Assembly (NCBI GenBank): GCA_002716405.1
Contig: PBBA01000002.1
Span: 27,954-91,953, forward strand
Direction of reading: 5' to 3'
Source: Chloroflexota bacterium
Lineage (GTDB): Bacteria > Chloroflexota > Dehalococcoidia > UBA2979
Length of the DNA: 64,000 nucleotides
The position numbers and the translations under genes were made by a program. Shown piece after piece: positions 56,986 to 64,000 of the stretch. The notes beneath the pieces are model-generated. The model searched no databases. It saw only the letters and a program-made list of their open reading frames with translations, and had not been told where the DNA came from. How positions within the stretch are numbered: the stretch's first letter is position 1; every line of letters begins with the position of its first letter.

Positions 56986-58098
56986 ATGTTTTTTAGTACC
57001 CGCCTACCAAATATGCTACGAATCGTTTTATCCACATTTTTATTTGTGTTGTTTATTGGGATTTGCTTGAACTTTAATACACTCATTCAGATATCAACCA
57101 ATAATTCTGATTCCCTTACTACTGATAGCGCTACACTTTTCTTTGCAGAATTTGGTTGGAATGAAGATTTAATATATGAAGTTTCAAGTACAAATCCTGA
57201 TGATAAGAAAATTATTCATACAGTAGAGCATTCACCTGGATTTGGACTTAATCCAGCCATCAACACCCATCAAGGAAAAATTGCATATTTAGTACTGCCA
57301 AAAAATGTAGCGCCTTCTCGTAGTAGCGCCGCAGAACTATGGATCTTTAATACAAATACACAACAATCAATTAGACTAGCACGCGATGCTGACATCAATG
57401 CAAGTCCGGTGCTACGGAACGATGGCGAAGTGGTTATTTATCGCAGTAGCAAAAATATTGACGGCTCGTCAATTATTGAAGTTAATCTTGATACGCGAAC
57501 GCGAAAAAAAATTCATACCGATAATTATTCATTTGGAATAATACCAGTAGGATTTAATCAAAAAAATGAAATCCTTTTTGCAAGGTTCAATACTAACGGC
57601 ACCGATTTACTTAAAATAAATGAACAACGGGAATTATCTATTCTGTTCCATGCATCTGATGAAATTGCTAGGGATTGGCGCATAGACCCTTCAGGAAAAA
57701 ATATTGCATTTCTAGCTCCTCAGTTATTGGGAGAAAGGATAGTGCATCGCGCGCAATTAATGTCGCTAAATGGCCATAAATTAAATATGGAGATCATGGA
57801 AGGTGTAAGTGAACAATATGCTCCAGCGTGGAGGCAAGATGGTGCTTTAGCGGTGGGAACTTCCATGGCACCACTTGTGATCGACAGCCATAATTCGATT
57901 ATCATAATGCCCCCTGAACAAGGATTCGATGTACCCCTTGGATGGAGTCCAGATGGCAATCACTTAGCAGTTCGTCATTTCGATGGCATCGATTCTTATA
58001 CTCCTGGAAATGATAGTCTAGTCGTCATTCGACACAATAAACGTATGACAATTCATAATCATGGTGAATTAATTTTCCTTGGCTGGAACAGTGCATAA
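56986..58098 (+). CDS. Secreted/membrane-anchored TolB-like beta-propeller protein
   Basis: 370 residues. A hydrophobic segment at about residues 12-30 (IVLSTFLFVLFIGICL) serves as signal peptide or anchor; ATG 57013, nine codons in, is an alternative start. The rest is made of WD40/TolB-like blades with repeating pattern: DINASPVLRNDGEVVIYRS, DWRIDPSGKNIAFLAP, APAWRQDGALAVG and GWSPDGNHLAVRH. Function unknown. It overlaps the lytic-transglycosylase-like gene by 8 bp, suggesting an envelope role. Confidence 0.75.
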   Translation: MFFSTRLPNMLRIVLSTFLFVLFIGICLNFNTLIQISTNNSDSLTTDSATLFFAEFGWNEDLIYEVSSTNPDDKKIIHTVEHSPGFGLNPAINTHQGKIAYLVLPKNVAPSRSSAAELWIFNTNTQQSIRLARDADINASPVLRNDGEVVIYRSSKNIDGSSIIEVNLDTRTRKKIHTDNYSFGIIPVGFNQKNEILFARFNTNGTDLLKINEQRELSILFHASDEIARDWRIDPSGKNIAFLAPQLLGERIVHRAQLMSLNGHKLNMEIMEGVSEQYAPAWRQDGALAVGTSMAPLVIDSHNSIIIMPPEQGFDVPLGWSPDGNHLAVRHFDGIDSYTPGNDSLVVIRHNKRMTIHNHGELIFLGWNSA

Positions 58099-59422
58099 AA
58101 AAATTTTAGGAGCTGTTCTACTCACTAGTTTTTTCATATTTATATTAATATTTCATTTACGAATTTCAACTTTATATGCATGTGCATTTGATCCGTTAAG
58201 GCCCAATACATATGAAGCAGATTCATTAAGACAACGGTACATGCATGCACTTGATGCTGCAGCAGAAAACCAATTATTCCCTGGTGATTTCTACTTTGGA
58301 TTACCAAAAATCGAAATAGGAGGGCGCCATAACAGAGTAAGTGGGGAGCGGAGCATTCCTGTTGAATTATTACGTGCAATCGGGTGGGTAGAATCATCTT
58401 TAACCATGGCATCAAGATCTACAAAATTCGAATCAGTCGGTACAGGTTTGGTATCGTTTGATTGTGGACACGGAATTATGCAAGTAACTAGTGGAATGAC
58501 TGTACCAATAGGCCTTGATGGAACACCTAATGATAAACAAGTAGCTGTTGCCACAAGCTACCCACACAATATAGCACGCGGAGCTGCGGTTTTAGCAGCC
58601 AAATGGAATAACGCTCCGCAAAGCCGACCAATAGTCGGAACAGATACTGACAGTGACCCTAAAATTATTGAAAATTGGTACTACGCTGTTTGGGCATATA
58701 ACGGTTTTACTGGCCCTGCCTCTTCCAAAAGTAATCATCCGCTAGATCCAACCTTTCAATGGCCACGATCACAATACCAATGTGATGGAACTCAATCACG
58801 CTCACGTTTCCCATACCAAGAACTTGTATGGGGATGTATGTCAAATCCTGCATATCGTTACGGGGAAAGATTATGGGAACCTGTTTTGGTAACCTCACCT
58901 AACTTTAATGATCCGATTTTTTTCAATGCACTGAGTATCTCAAATTTCCGTTTTCCTTATAACAATATGGATATCCCCACACCCAAACCAAGTCATCAGA
59001 CAGTAAAAACAAATATTTCCTCAAGTATTGGTTCGCAAATCATTGGTACCCCAATGCTTCAAGTCAGCCAGCAAATGGTGACATTAAGAATAAATGGTAG
59101 TCCTGATCAGGCAAAAGCAACAATCTACATTTCAAACCAAGGTTCTGGACTTATGCCATGGTCAGCAAAATCTTCAGATAGTTTCTTAATAATCACACCA
59201 CCTGCTGGGATTGCCGTAGGAAGCAATATACCTTGCAGATCAGGTGATTGCTCAAGAGTACCTATTGAATTAACTATTAACCCCAGTTTATTACCCGCTT
59301 CATCTGCGAGCGCAACTGTGACAATTAGTTCACCAGAAATTGCTCTTTCAGAAAAAATACAAGTAAGAGTCTATGCAGATTTTGAAGTAGCAAGCCCAGG
59401 AACAAGTAGAGCTAGTAACTAG
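58091..59422 (+). CDS. Exported lytic-transglycosylase-like protein with C-terminal Ig-like domain
   Basis: 443 residues from GTG 58091 (TTG 58079 is the alternative). An N-terminal hydrophobic helix exports or anchors it. The SLT-like fold is suggested by ELLRAIGWVESSLTMAS with the likely catalytic Glu101, CGHGIMQVTSGM in the place of the G-LMQV motif, and YYAVWAYNGF in the place of the AYNAG motif. The C-terminal about 120 residues (MLQVSQQMVTLRI to VRVYADFEV) look like a BACON/Ig-type beta-sandwich. It probably acts on peptidoglycan or another polymer outside the membrane. It overlaps the preceding gene. Confidence 0.72.
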   Translation: MHKKILGAVLLTSFFIFILIFHLRISTLYACAFDPLRPNTYEADSLRQRYMHALDAAAENQLFPGDFYFGLPKIEIGGRHNRVSGERSIPVELLRAIGWVESSLTMASRSTKFESVGTGLVSFDCGHGIMQVTSGMTVPIGLDGTPNDKQVAVATSYPHNIARGAAVLAAKWNNAPQSRPIVGTDTDSDPKIIENWYYAVWAYNGFTGPASSKSNHPLDPTFQWPRSQYQCDGTQSRSRFPYQELVWGCMSNPAYRYGERLWEPVLVTSPNFNDPIFFNALSISNFRFPYNNMDIPTPKPSHQTVKTNISSSIGSQIIGTPMLQVSQQMVTLRINGSPDQAKATIYISNQGSGLMPWSAKSSDSFLIITPPAGIAVGSNIPCRSGDCSRVPIELTINPSLLPASSASATVTISSPEIALSEKIQVRVYADFEVASPGTSRASN

Positions 59423-59425
59423 AAC

Positions 59426-59440
59426 GATATAAGCTATATC
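59426..59440 (+). other. Small hairpin in the gap after the transglycosylase-like gene
   Basis: GATATA, loop AGC, TATATC: a perfect 6-bp but AT-rich stem, followed within six bases by TATTTT. A weak terminator at best. Confidence 0.2.
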
Positions 59441-59462
59441 TTACTATTTTCCTGAGGTAGAT

Positions 59463-59954
59463 ATGTTTTCTGAATGGATTAACGCAACCCAGACTAACCA
59501 TGGACTAGAGCATGCGACTATAGCTGTTTTTATAGAAAAATATGGAATGCAAACCATCGCAGGCCGTGCATCTAATGATGGTTTTTATGTTCTGGGAGAT
59601 GTTGATACTAGCTTATTATTAGAATGCGCAAAAGAAGCATTACATAGAATGAATAATGGGAAAAAAGAACTTGCAATATCAACATACTGTGGGACAAACA
59701 TATTAATAACTGGAGCGCTGACTACAATTTTTACTTCATTGTCGGGTTATTTCTATAAGCATTCAAACTGGCTCGAGAAAATAATGAATGCACTCACATG
59801 GTCAGTTTTAGCAGTAGTCCTCTCACAACCGATAGGTTGTTGGATACAAAAAGTAGCTACTACAAATGGTAAGGTAGAAAATATTGAGATAACGTCAATT
59901 GATGAAATCTCTCCAATGCTTAGGAAAGTGCACACTCAATGGAAAAAATATTAG
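59463..59954 (+). CDS. Small membrane protein, DUF6391-like
   Basis: 163 residues. The N-terminal NHGLEHATIAVF motif resembles the DUF6391 family of Chloroflexota and cyanobacteria; I make this link from memory of the HGLEHATI pattern and am not certain. Two hydrophobic segments lie at about residues 80-97 and 107-127, with a soluble tail. GAGG precedes the ATG by six bases. The 3' end overlaps the epimerase by 16 bp. Function unknown. Confidence 0.65.
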   Translation: MFSEWINATQTNHGLEHATIAVFIEKYGMQTIAGRASNDGFYVLGDVDTSLLLECAKEALHRMNNGKKELAISTYCGTNILITGALTTIFTSLSGYFYKHSNWLEKIMNALTWSVLAVVLSQPIGCWIQKVATTNGKVENIEITSIDEISPMLRKVHTQWKKY

Positions 59955-60841
59955 TTACGGGTGCCGGTGGTTTTGTAGGAGGGCATCTTGTCACTTATTT
60001 ACAAGAACAAGGTTATGAAGTCATAGGGGTTGATATCAATGCTCCTACTACGGAAAAGAATTTCCGTCCTATCGATATAAGAAATCAAGAACACATTAGA
60101 GAACTTTTAGATCAAATTCGACCAAAATTTATTTTCCATGCGGCAGCGCAAACCTCAGTAACTGAGTCGATGCGTTTGCCTAAAAAGGATGTAGAGACAA
60201 ATGTATTAGCAAGTATTAATTTAGCACTTCAATCTGCAGAATTCGGTGTAAAGCGCTTCATTTTCTTTTCGTCAGGAGGTGCTCTCTATGGCAATCCTTC
60301 AGAACTACCAGTATCAGAAGATACCGAAATTAAACCATTATCTATCTATGGAACATCGAAAGCTGCTACTGAAAATTACTTAAATATCATCCAAAGCAAC
60401 ACCAATTTAGAATGTTCAGTACTACGCCCTGCAAACATTTACGGCCCTGGACAAAATCCATTTGGTGAGGCAGGTGTAGTAGCTATTTTCACCGAAAAAA
60501 TGTTGAGGGGGGAGCAAGTAACGATATTCGGCAATGGGCAACAATCGAGAGATTACATATATGTAGAAGATGTAACAAAGGCAGCTCTCGCTTCAGCATT
60601 AGGAGCGCCCAATACATGTAACATAGGCTCAGGGATAGAAACTACAACTCAAAATATCTTTGAACTCATCGCCAAACAAACTTCATATCAACTACTACCC
60701 ATCTATGAAAATGAACGACCAGGGGAAGTAGATCGAATCGCATTAGATTATTCAAAGGCAACTGCTCAATGGAATTGGAAGCCTACTGTCACATTGGAAG
60801 AAGGCATCCATCGAACAGTTGAATGGTTTCGAAAACAATAA
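59939..60841 (+). CDS. NAD-dependent epimerase/dehydratase (extended SDR, GalE/RmlB-like)
   Basis: 300 residues. Rossmann loop LVTGAGGFVGGHLVTYL, DIRNQEHI, the Ser and YxxxK pair (FFSSGGALYG, YGTSKAATENYL), VLRPANIYGPGQNP and the DYIYVEDV segment identify an extended short-chain dehydrogenase acting on nucleotide sugars, most like UDP-glucose 4-epimerase. Exact sugar unknown. It starts within the preceding gene. tRNA-Arg follows 19 bp downstream. Confidence 0.88.
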   Translation: MEKILVTGAGGFVGGHLVTYLQEQGYEVIGVDINAPTTEKNFRPIDIRNQEHIRELLDQIRPKFIFHAAAQTSVTESMRLPKKDVETNVLASINLALQSAEFGVKRFIFFSSGGALYGNPSELPVSEDTEIKPLSIYGTSKAATENYLNIIQSNTNLECSVLRPANIYGPGQNPFGEAGVVAIFTEKMLRGEQVTIFGNGQQSRDYIYVEDVTKAALASALGAPNTCNIGSGIETTTQNIFELIAKQTSYQLLPIYENERPGEVDRIALDYSKATAQWNWKPTVTLEEGIHRTVEWFRKQ

Positions 60842-60860
60842 AAAGATATAATTAATCGAT

Positions 60861-60936
60861 GCCCTCGTAGCTCAGGGGACAGAGCAGCGGACTTCTAATC
60901 CGCCGGTCGGAGGTTCGAATCCTTCCGAGGGTACCA
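60861..60936 (+). tRNA. tRNA-Arg (anticodon UCU)
   Basis: Complete cloverleaf. Acceptor GCCCTCG pairs with CGAGGGT (one G-U), anticodon stem GCGGA pairs with TCCGC, anticodon TCT is at 60894-60896, T-loop TTCGAAT, and CCA is encoded at 60934-60936. Decodes AGA/AGG. It stands at the border between the core genes and the lipoprotein region on its right, but no integrase or duplicated 3' end is seen. Confidence 0.97.
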
Positions 60937-60984
60937 TTTCAAACCATGAATAAGGGTTTTATTTGTAATCCAATAACAATGCAA

Positions 60985-61311
60985 TCACTCGCCCATACAC
61001 CTGTAACCGAACTTCAATGACCATCCTAGATACAATTGAGCGTATTCATGACCTTGATCGGCAGCACGTGTGTACCATTCCACAGCAGTTTTATCATTTG
61101 CTGGAACACCCTTACCATCGGAATACATATTCCCTAGGTAGTGTTGAGCATCAGCATCACCATCTTCTGCAAAGGGAGTAAGTAGTACTAAAGCAGTTTT
61201 ATAATCCTCATCCCAATATGCATTCTTCCCTTCAGTATATTTTTCTTCATCACTAGAACAGCCAATGATACTCAGTATGCATATTATTAGAACAACAGTT
61301 AGTACTTTCAT
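60985..61311 (-). CDS. Sel1-repeat lipoprotein
   Basis: 108 residues from ATG 61311, which has AGGA eight bases upstream. The signal peptide MKVLTVVLIICILSIIGC ends in a lipobox (SIIGC), then SSDEEK. The mature part has about two Sel1/TPR-like units (ADAQHYLGNMYSDGKGV and EYAQLYLGW). Such proteins bind partners at the cell surface. Its 5' 102 bases are repeated with 84 matches at 62455-62556. It is the last of the three minus-strand genes in this accessory stretch. Confidence 0.8.
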   Translation of the reverse strand: MKVLTVVLIICILSIIGCSSDEEKYTEGKNAYWDEDYKTALVLLTPFAEDGDADAQHYLGNMYSDGKGVPANDKTAVEWYTRAADQGHEYAQLYLGWSLKFGYRCMGE

Positions 61312-61340
61312 AGAAAATATCCTGTGGTGATTTAGATCAC
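61239..61340 (-). repeat. Direct repeat copy 1: lipoprotein 5' region
   Basis: 102 bp covering the ribosome site, signal peptide and first codons of the Sel1 lipoprotein. Aligned by hand without gaps to 62455-62556, 84 of 102 positions match. A shorter stretch before 63462 matches at about 37 of 50 positions. Confidence 0.75.
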
Positions 61341-61356
61341 TGGAGATCAAAAAACA

Positions 61357-62466
61357 CTAGATACATATTTCTACTCCTAGGTCTGATGCTCTGGCTCTCA
61401 ATTCATCATATTGATTATTCTCTACAGGAACACCATTTTTCAATCTATCTTCTTGGGTATCAGCTTCAGGGTCACCAGCTACCAACACCTGTTCTTCTGA
61501 TGAAATAGATGGAGTTGAATGCATTTCTCTAATCATGCCATCCATCATTGATTTAAAATCGTCAACATTACGGAATTTAGCAATGTCAATAGCCATCATG
61601 AAACTCATATTTTCGCCGGCAGATAACTGAGCTCCATAACCACCACCTGAGAGTACTCCACATAAAATATCAACGACAAGTCCTAGGCCATATCCTTTAT
61701 GAGATCCTTGTTCACGAGTATTCCCCAATGGATTCATAGCCCAATGCTCTCCCCTATCACCCAACGGTTCAGTTAGAGGTTCGCCCTCGGCTGTCACTGC
61801 CCAACCTTCAGGAATTTTAACACCCAAACGTTTAGCTAGACCTATTTTCCCACTTGCGACAGTACTAGTCGCCATATCTAAAACAAAATCACGCTGTTCC
61901 GCAGCAGGAGCTGCGAATGCTATAGGATTCGTTCCTATTCGAGGTCTGGCTCCTAATGCAGGGCGTACTGAAGGGCTAGCGTTCGTCATGGCCAGTCCGA
62001 TCATATCGTGAGTCAGTGCCATCATAGGGTAATAGGCCACCATACCTATATGGTGGCCATCCTTGATAGTAGTCATACCAACTCCAAAATCTTTAGCTTT
62101 AGAAATAGACATTTCCATACCTTTATAAGCGGCTACAAAACCTAACCCATTCCCACAGCTTAGCAACGATGTTGTGTCAGTCTCAGAAATTATTTCGATA
62201 CTCTGTGGAATTGTATACTCACCTTTTTCAATCGCAATGGAGTATCTCACAGCATTCCCAACACCATGTGTATCAACTCCTCTCAAACTTGCGGATACTA
62301 AGATTTTCGAAGTGATATCAGCATGTTCTTCTGGTACATTGACACCCCTTAAAATGACAGAAACTTGTTTAAGCAAATCAGAGTGTGGTATTCGTGTTGA
62401 ATTGAATTCGTTTAATTTGAGATTTTGTAATGGCAAAATATTTCTCCTAATCTCATTTTTCTTCAT
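61357..62466 (-). CDS. Malate/L-lactate dehydrogenase family oxidoreductase (Ldh2)
   Basis: 369 residues from ATG 62466 (GTG 62469 also possible). It is an NAD(P)-dependent oxidoreductase of the Ldh_2 family (malate/lactate/ureidoglycolate dehydrogenases, not the Rossmann LDH). Conserved are SASLRGVDTHGVGN, the GNGLGF segment, KDGHHIGMVAYY with catalytic His, NASPSVRPALGARPRIGTNP and HKGYGLGLVVDILCG. The first about 15 residues are unlike the family and come from the repeated lipoprotein DNA in another frame; the native N-terminus probably aligned near RIPHSDLLKQ. It lies between two copies of the lipoprotein 5' region. Confidence 0.88.
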   Translation of the reverse strand: MKKNEIRRNILPLQNLKLNEFNSTRIPHSDLLKQVSVILRGVNVPEEHADITSKILVSASLRGVDTHGVGNAVRYSIAIEKGEYTIPQSIEIISETDTTSLLSCGNGLGFVAAYKGMEMSISKAKDFGVGMTTIKDGHHIGMVAYYPMMALTHDMIGLAMTNASPSVRPALGARPRIGTNPIAFAAPAAEQRDFVLDMATSTVASGKIGLAKRLGVKIPEGWAVTAEGEPLTEPLGDRGEHWAMNPLGNTREQGSHKGYGLGLVVDILCGVLSGGGYGAQLSAGENMSFMMAIDIAKFRNVDDFKSMMDGMIREMHSTPSISSEEQVLVAGDPEADTQEDRLKNGVPVENNQYDELRARASDLGVEICI

Positions 62467-62527
62467 CACCAGAACAGCCGATGATATCCAGCATGGATAT
62501 TGCTAGAACAACAGTTAGTAACTTCAT
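62453..62527 (-). pseudogene. Truncated lipoprotein: orphan signal peptide of 24 codons
   Basis: ATG 62527 opens MKLLTVVLAISMLDIIGC, then SGDEEK and a TGA stop at 62455-62453. It matches the start of the Sel1 lipoprotein (MKVLTVVLIICILSIIGC then SSDEEK) almost residue by residue and stops at the point where the Ldh2 gene begins in another frame. It is either a gene remnant left by duplication or insertion, or a short leader ORF overlapping the dehydrogenase start by 14 bp. Confidence 0.65.
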
Positions 62528-62556
62528 AGAAGGTATCCTATAGAAATCTCGATCAC
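62455..62556 (-). repeat. Direct repeat copy 2: lipoprotein 5' region
   Basis: Second copy of the 102-bp element, 84 of 102 positions identical with 61239-61340 and no gaps. It lies just upstream of, and overlaps, the start of the Ldh2 gene, so the two copies flank that gene as direct repeats. Confidence 0.75.
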
Positions 62557-62664
62557 TTTGGAATACTCATTGCCTCACGTAAATCGATCGCTGACTGACC
62601 TTTCTATAAATGTAAGAGGTTTAATTTTTTTATATCACTCCAAACTATAGGCACTTAAGTAAGT

Positions 62665-63462
62665 TCATGGTGCAGGTGCTATCTCAGGAATATATTGATC
62701 GAAATAACTGATCCTATTGGGCACTGTATTTTCTATTGTTTGAAGAAGATCTTGAGAAATTCTTGAAGTCTTATATCGCAAGGCATAGTACATTGGGAAT
62801 GTTTCAGCAATATCTTCCCGGTTTGGATAATCTCTGGCATACATGGATATAAAGTTTACGTCAGCAGACTGTGCTATTTGCCATTCTCTACCGTAGTGAT
62901 GGGGATCCAAAGAGGTATGTGATGCCTCATGTAAAAATACTTCTTCCAAAACTCCAAGATCAATCAATTTTAATCCTCTTCCATGATGAATCAGAAGGTT
63001 ATTATTCCCGCCACCAAAATCTTTATCGCCTTTATGTAACCAGATTGTTTTCACTTCCTCTCTTAAAATTGTTGGAAGTTGCCCTACTGCATAGAGATAA
63101 ATTAAAGCAGTCGCTTCAGCATTTTCGGCCGTTTCAAACTCAGAATTCACCTGTATTTCTATTTTAAGACCGTCTGAAAAATCAGCCTCAAATAGAAATG
63201 GATTTAGAGTATTGAAAGTTCCAGTTCGCCTGTCAAACATTAATCGAGGGGCATCAGGTATTTTCTTCAAAGAATTATAAAAACTTGGGTCAGATGTGTT
63301 TACTATTTCGCTACTACCTGGAATCCAAAGAGTCCCGCGAAATGGTGGATTATTATCATTGATTGATGGATTTGGAGTACCAAGAAGAACTGCTGTTGCT
63401 CCTGCTGCACAACCGATTACACCCAGAGTAAATATTGTCAGAACAACAGTTGGCATTTTCAT
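62665..63462 (-). CDS. Putative zinc-metalloprotease lipoprotein
   Basis: 265 residues from ATG 63462. The signal peptide MKMPTVVLTIFTLGVIGC with a lipobox (GVIGC) again resembles that of the Sel1 lipoprotein. The mature protein has a zinc motif H178-EAS-H182 in EEVFLHEASHTSLDPHHYG, with PHHYGREW downstream as a possible further ligand region. I do not recognise the family; a secreted gluzincin/metzincin-type peptidase is the most I can support. The start codon touches a perfect 10-bp hairpin. An upstream in-frame ATG 14 codons earlier would read through that hairpin and is less likely. Confidence 0.7.
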   Translation of the reverse strand: MKMPTVVLTIFTLGVIGCAAGATAVLLGTPNPSINDNNPPFRGTLWIPGSSEIVNTSDPSFYNSLKKIPDAPRLMFDRRTGTFNTLNPFLFEADFSDGLKIEIQVNSEFETAENAEATALIYLYAVGQLPTILREEVKTIWLHKGDKDFGGGNNNLLIHHGRGLKLIDLGVLEEVFLHEASHTSLDPHHYGREWQIAQSADVNFISMYARDYPNREDIAETFPMYYALRYKTSRISQDLLQTIENTVPNRISYFDQYIPEIAPAP

Positions 63463-63490
63463 ACACAATATTCTACTAGAAATATTGTGT
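63463..63490 (-). promoter_or_regulatory. Perfect 10-bp inverted repeat touching the metalloprotease start codon
   Basis: ACACAATATT (63463-63472), an 8-base loop, AATATTGTGT (63481-63490). It lies immediately before the ATG at 63462 on the minus strand and leaves no room for a Shine-Dalgarno outside the hairpin. It could be an operator or a translational hairpin. The rest of the 225-bp gap up to 63687 shows only a segment similar to the region upstream of the 62527 remnant. Confidence 0.5.
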
Positions 63491-63687
63491 ATTTCGGAAC
63501 ACACATCCTTACACGAAAATCTATCACCGACTGCTCCTCCTTACGTATGGGACAGCATAGCCCTCAAAAGTTCACTATCTTTGACTCTACCTCAACAATA
63601 TCAAAGAAATTCAACGTCCTTTCGGATATGGTGATAAAATTTGCCGTATGTTGTCAAAGTCCTATAAAACCTTTATTTGAGATAGAA

Positions 63688-64000
63688 ATGCCAAAAAGAT
63701 TACAACTACGATTTTTCTTTATTACAGGATTATTGGCTTTACTAACGAGTATTGCGTGTGACGATACTGATCGCTTAGCTGAAGCAGGCTGGAATAAGCC
63801 CACAAATATAAGTCCCACTTATGTTATGACTTCTGATTTAGATGAAGAATCATTACAGGTCGTACAAGCTGGAATAACTAAAGCTCAAGAATATTTAGGC
63901 AATTATGGTCCTCTAAAGGTTTTTATTATTGGCACTGACATTGAAGCTGCAGGTGTAGTTTCAAGAGAGTTCTGCGAGTGGACATACGAAGGTCAAGAAA
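63688..64000 (+). CDS. Putative lipoprotein (3' end outside window)
   Basis: 104 complete codons are visible without a stop from ATG 63688. The N-terminus is basic (MPKRLQLR), followed by a hydrophobic stretch and the lipobox LTSIAC, then DDTDRLAEAGW. The visible mature part (YVMTSDLDEESLQVVQAG, then VFIIGTDIEAAGVVSREFC) is soluble alpha/beta by look; the family is not recognised. A weak GAGATAGAA lies upstream. Its signal peptide is not of the repeated type seen on the other strand. Confidence 0.6.
   Translation, partial: MPKRLQLRFFFITGLLALLTSIACDDTDRLAEAGWNKPTNISPTYVMTSDLDEESLQVVQAGITKAQEYLGNYGPLKVFIIGTDIEAAGVVSREFCEWTYEGQE

Noticed and set aside
56861-57070. 69-codon open frame overlapping the candidate leader RNA
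   Set aside because: No ribosome site, Cys/Gly-rich odd composition, and it overlaps the better supported beta-propeller start in another frame.
63296-63634. 112-codon frame on the plus strand opposite the metalloprotease start
   Set aside because: Antisense to the lipoprotein coding region, no ribosome site and no recognisable features.

Overview
This window is a gene-dense, AT-rich bacterial chromosome segment with almost no non-coding DNA: no gene-free stretch exceeds about 250 bases, many genes overlap by 4-16 bp, and several convergent neighbours share or overlap stop codons. The gene content (F420-type oxidoreductases, inositol-phosphate synthase next to a CDP-alcohol phosphatidyltransferase, a RemA-gmk pair, AroH-type chorismate mutase, a non-mevalonate isoprenoid pathway, no LPS genes) suggests a member of the Chloroflexota, most likely a free-living marine lineage such as SAR202/Dehalococcoidia. 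That placement is an inference from gene content and AT-rich coding; no 16S rRNA is present.

Layout, left to right. 1-9763: a 5'-truncated, plant-type ketol-acid reductoisomerase, an F420-type luciferase-like oxidoreductase, tRNA-Ser(UGA), an MFS exporter, a penicillin-acylase-family amidase, ribokinase, succinyl-CoA ligase (sucCD) and D-aminoacyl-tRNA deacylase. 9772-24064: a translation and envelope block: FmdB-like zinc ribbon, rpsB-tsf-frr-uppS-cdsA-dxr-rseP-ispG, then proS, then nusA-infB-rbfA-truB. pyrH, rimP and ylxR, often found in such clusters, are absent from their usual places. 24061-27625: a LysR regulator divergent from an inositol lipid set (inositol-3-phosphate synthase, phosphatidyltransferase, two-domain thioredoxin-fold protein). 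27642-38556: a membrane-anchored metallopeptidase, prfB with a programmed +1 frameshift, folD, then acpS-nnr-fabD-fabF-fabF-recJ.

38563-56739: an 18-kb run of minus-strand genes. It carries aromatic amino-acid synthesis (tyrA-aroA, then trpE-G-D-C-F-B-A and aroH) together with remA, gmk, an F420-type nitroreductase, an HpcH/HpaI aldolase, scpA, ribF and tyrS. Two non-tryptophan genes sit inside the trp run: a degenerate Nudix/DinB-like fusion between trpE and trpG, and an intact CPBP intramembrane protease overlapping both trpB and trpA. 56740-60841: a possibly structured leader, then a beta-propeller protein, a lytic-transglycosylase-like protein, a small membrane protein and a sugar-nucleotide epimerase. 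60861-64000: tRNA-Arg(UCU), then an accessory stretch of lipoproteins and a malate/lactate dehydrogenase. Here the same lipoprotein signal-peptide DNA occurs three times: in front of a Sel1 protein, as a 24-codon orphan, and in front of a metalloprotease.

The points most worth a second look are the CPBP protease embedded in the trp operon, the repeated signal-peptide cassette with its truncated copy flanking the dehydrogenase, the structured leader at 56864-56985, the thioredoxin-fold protein that has lost its second CxxC, the plant-type KARI, the near-perfect palindromes lying against start codons, the leaderless-looking promoter of proS, and the rimP-like leader placed directly in front of nusA.
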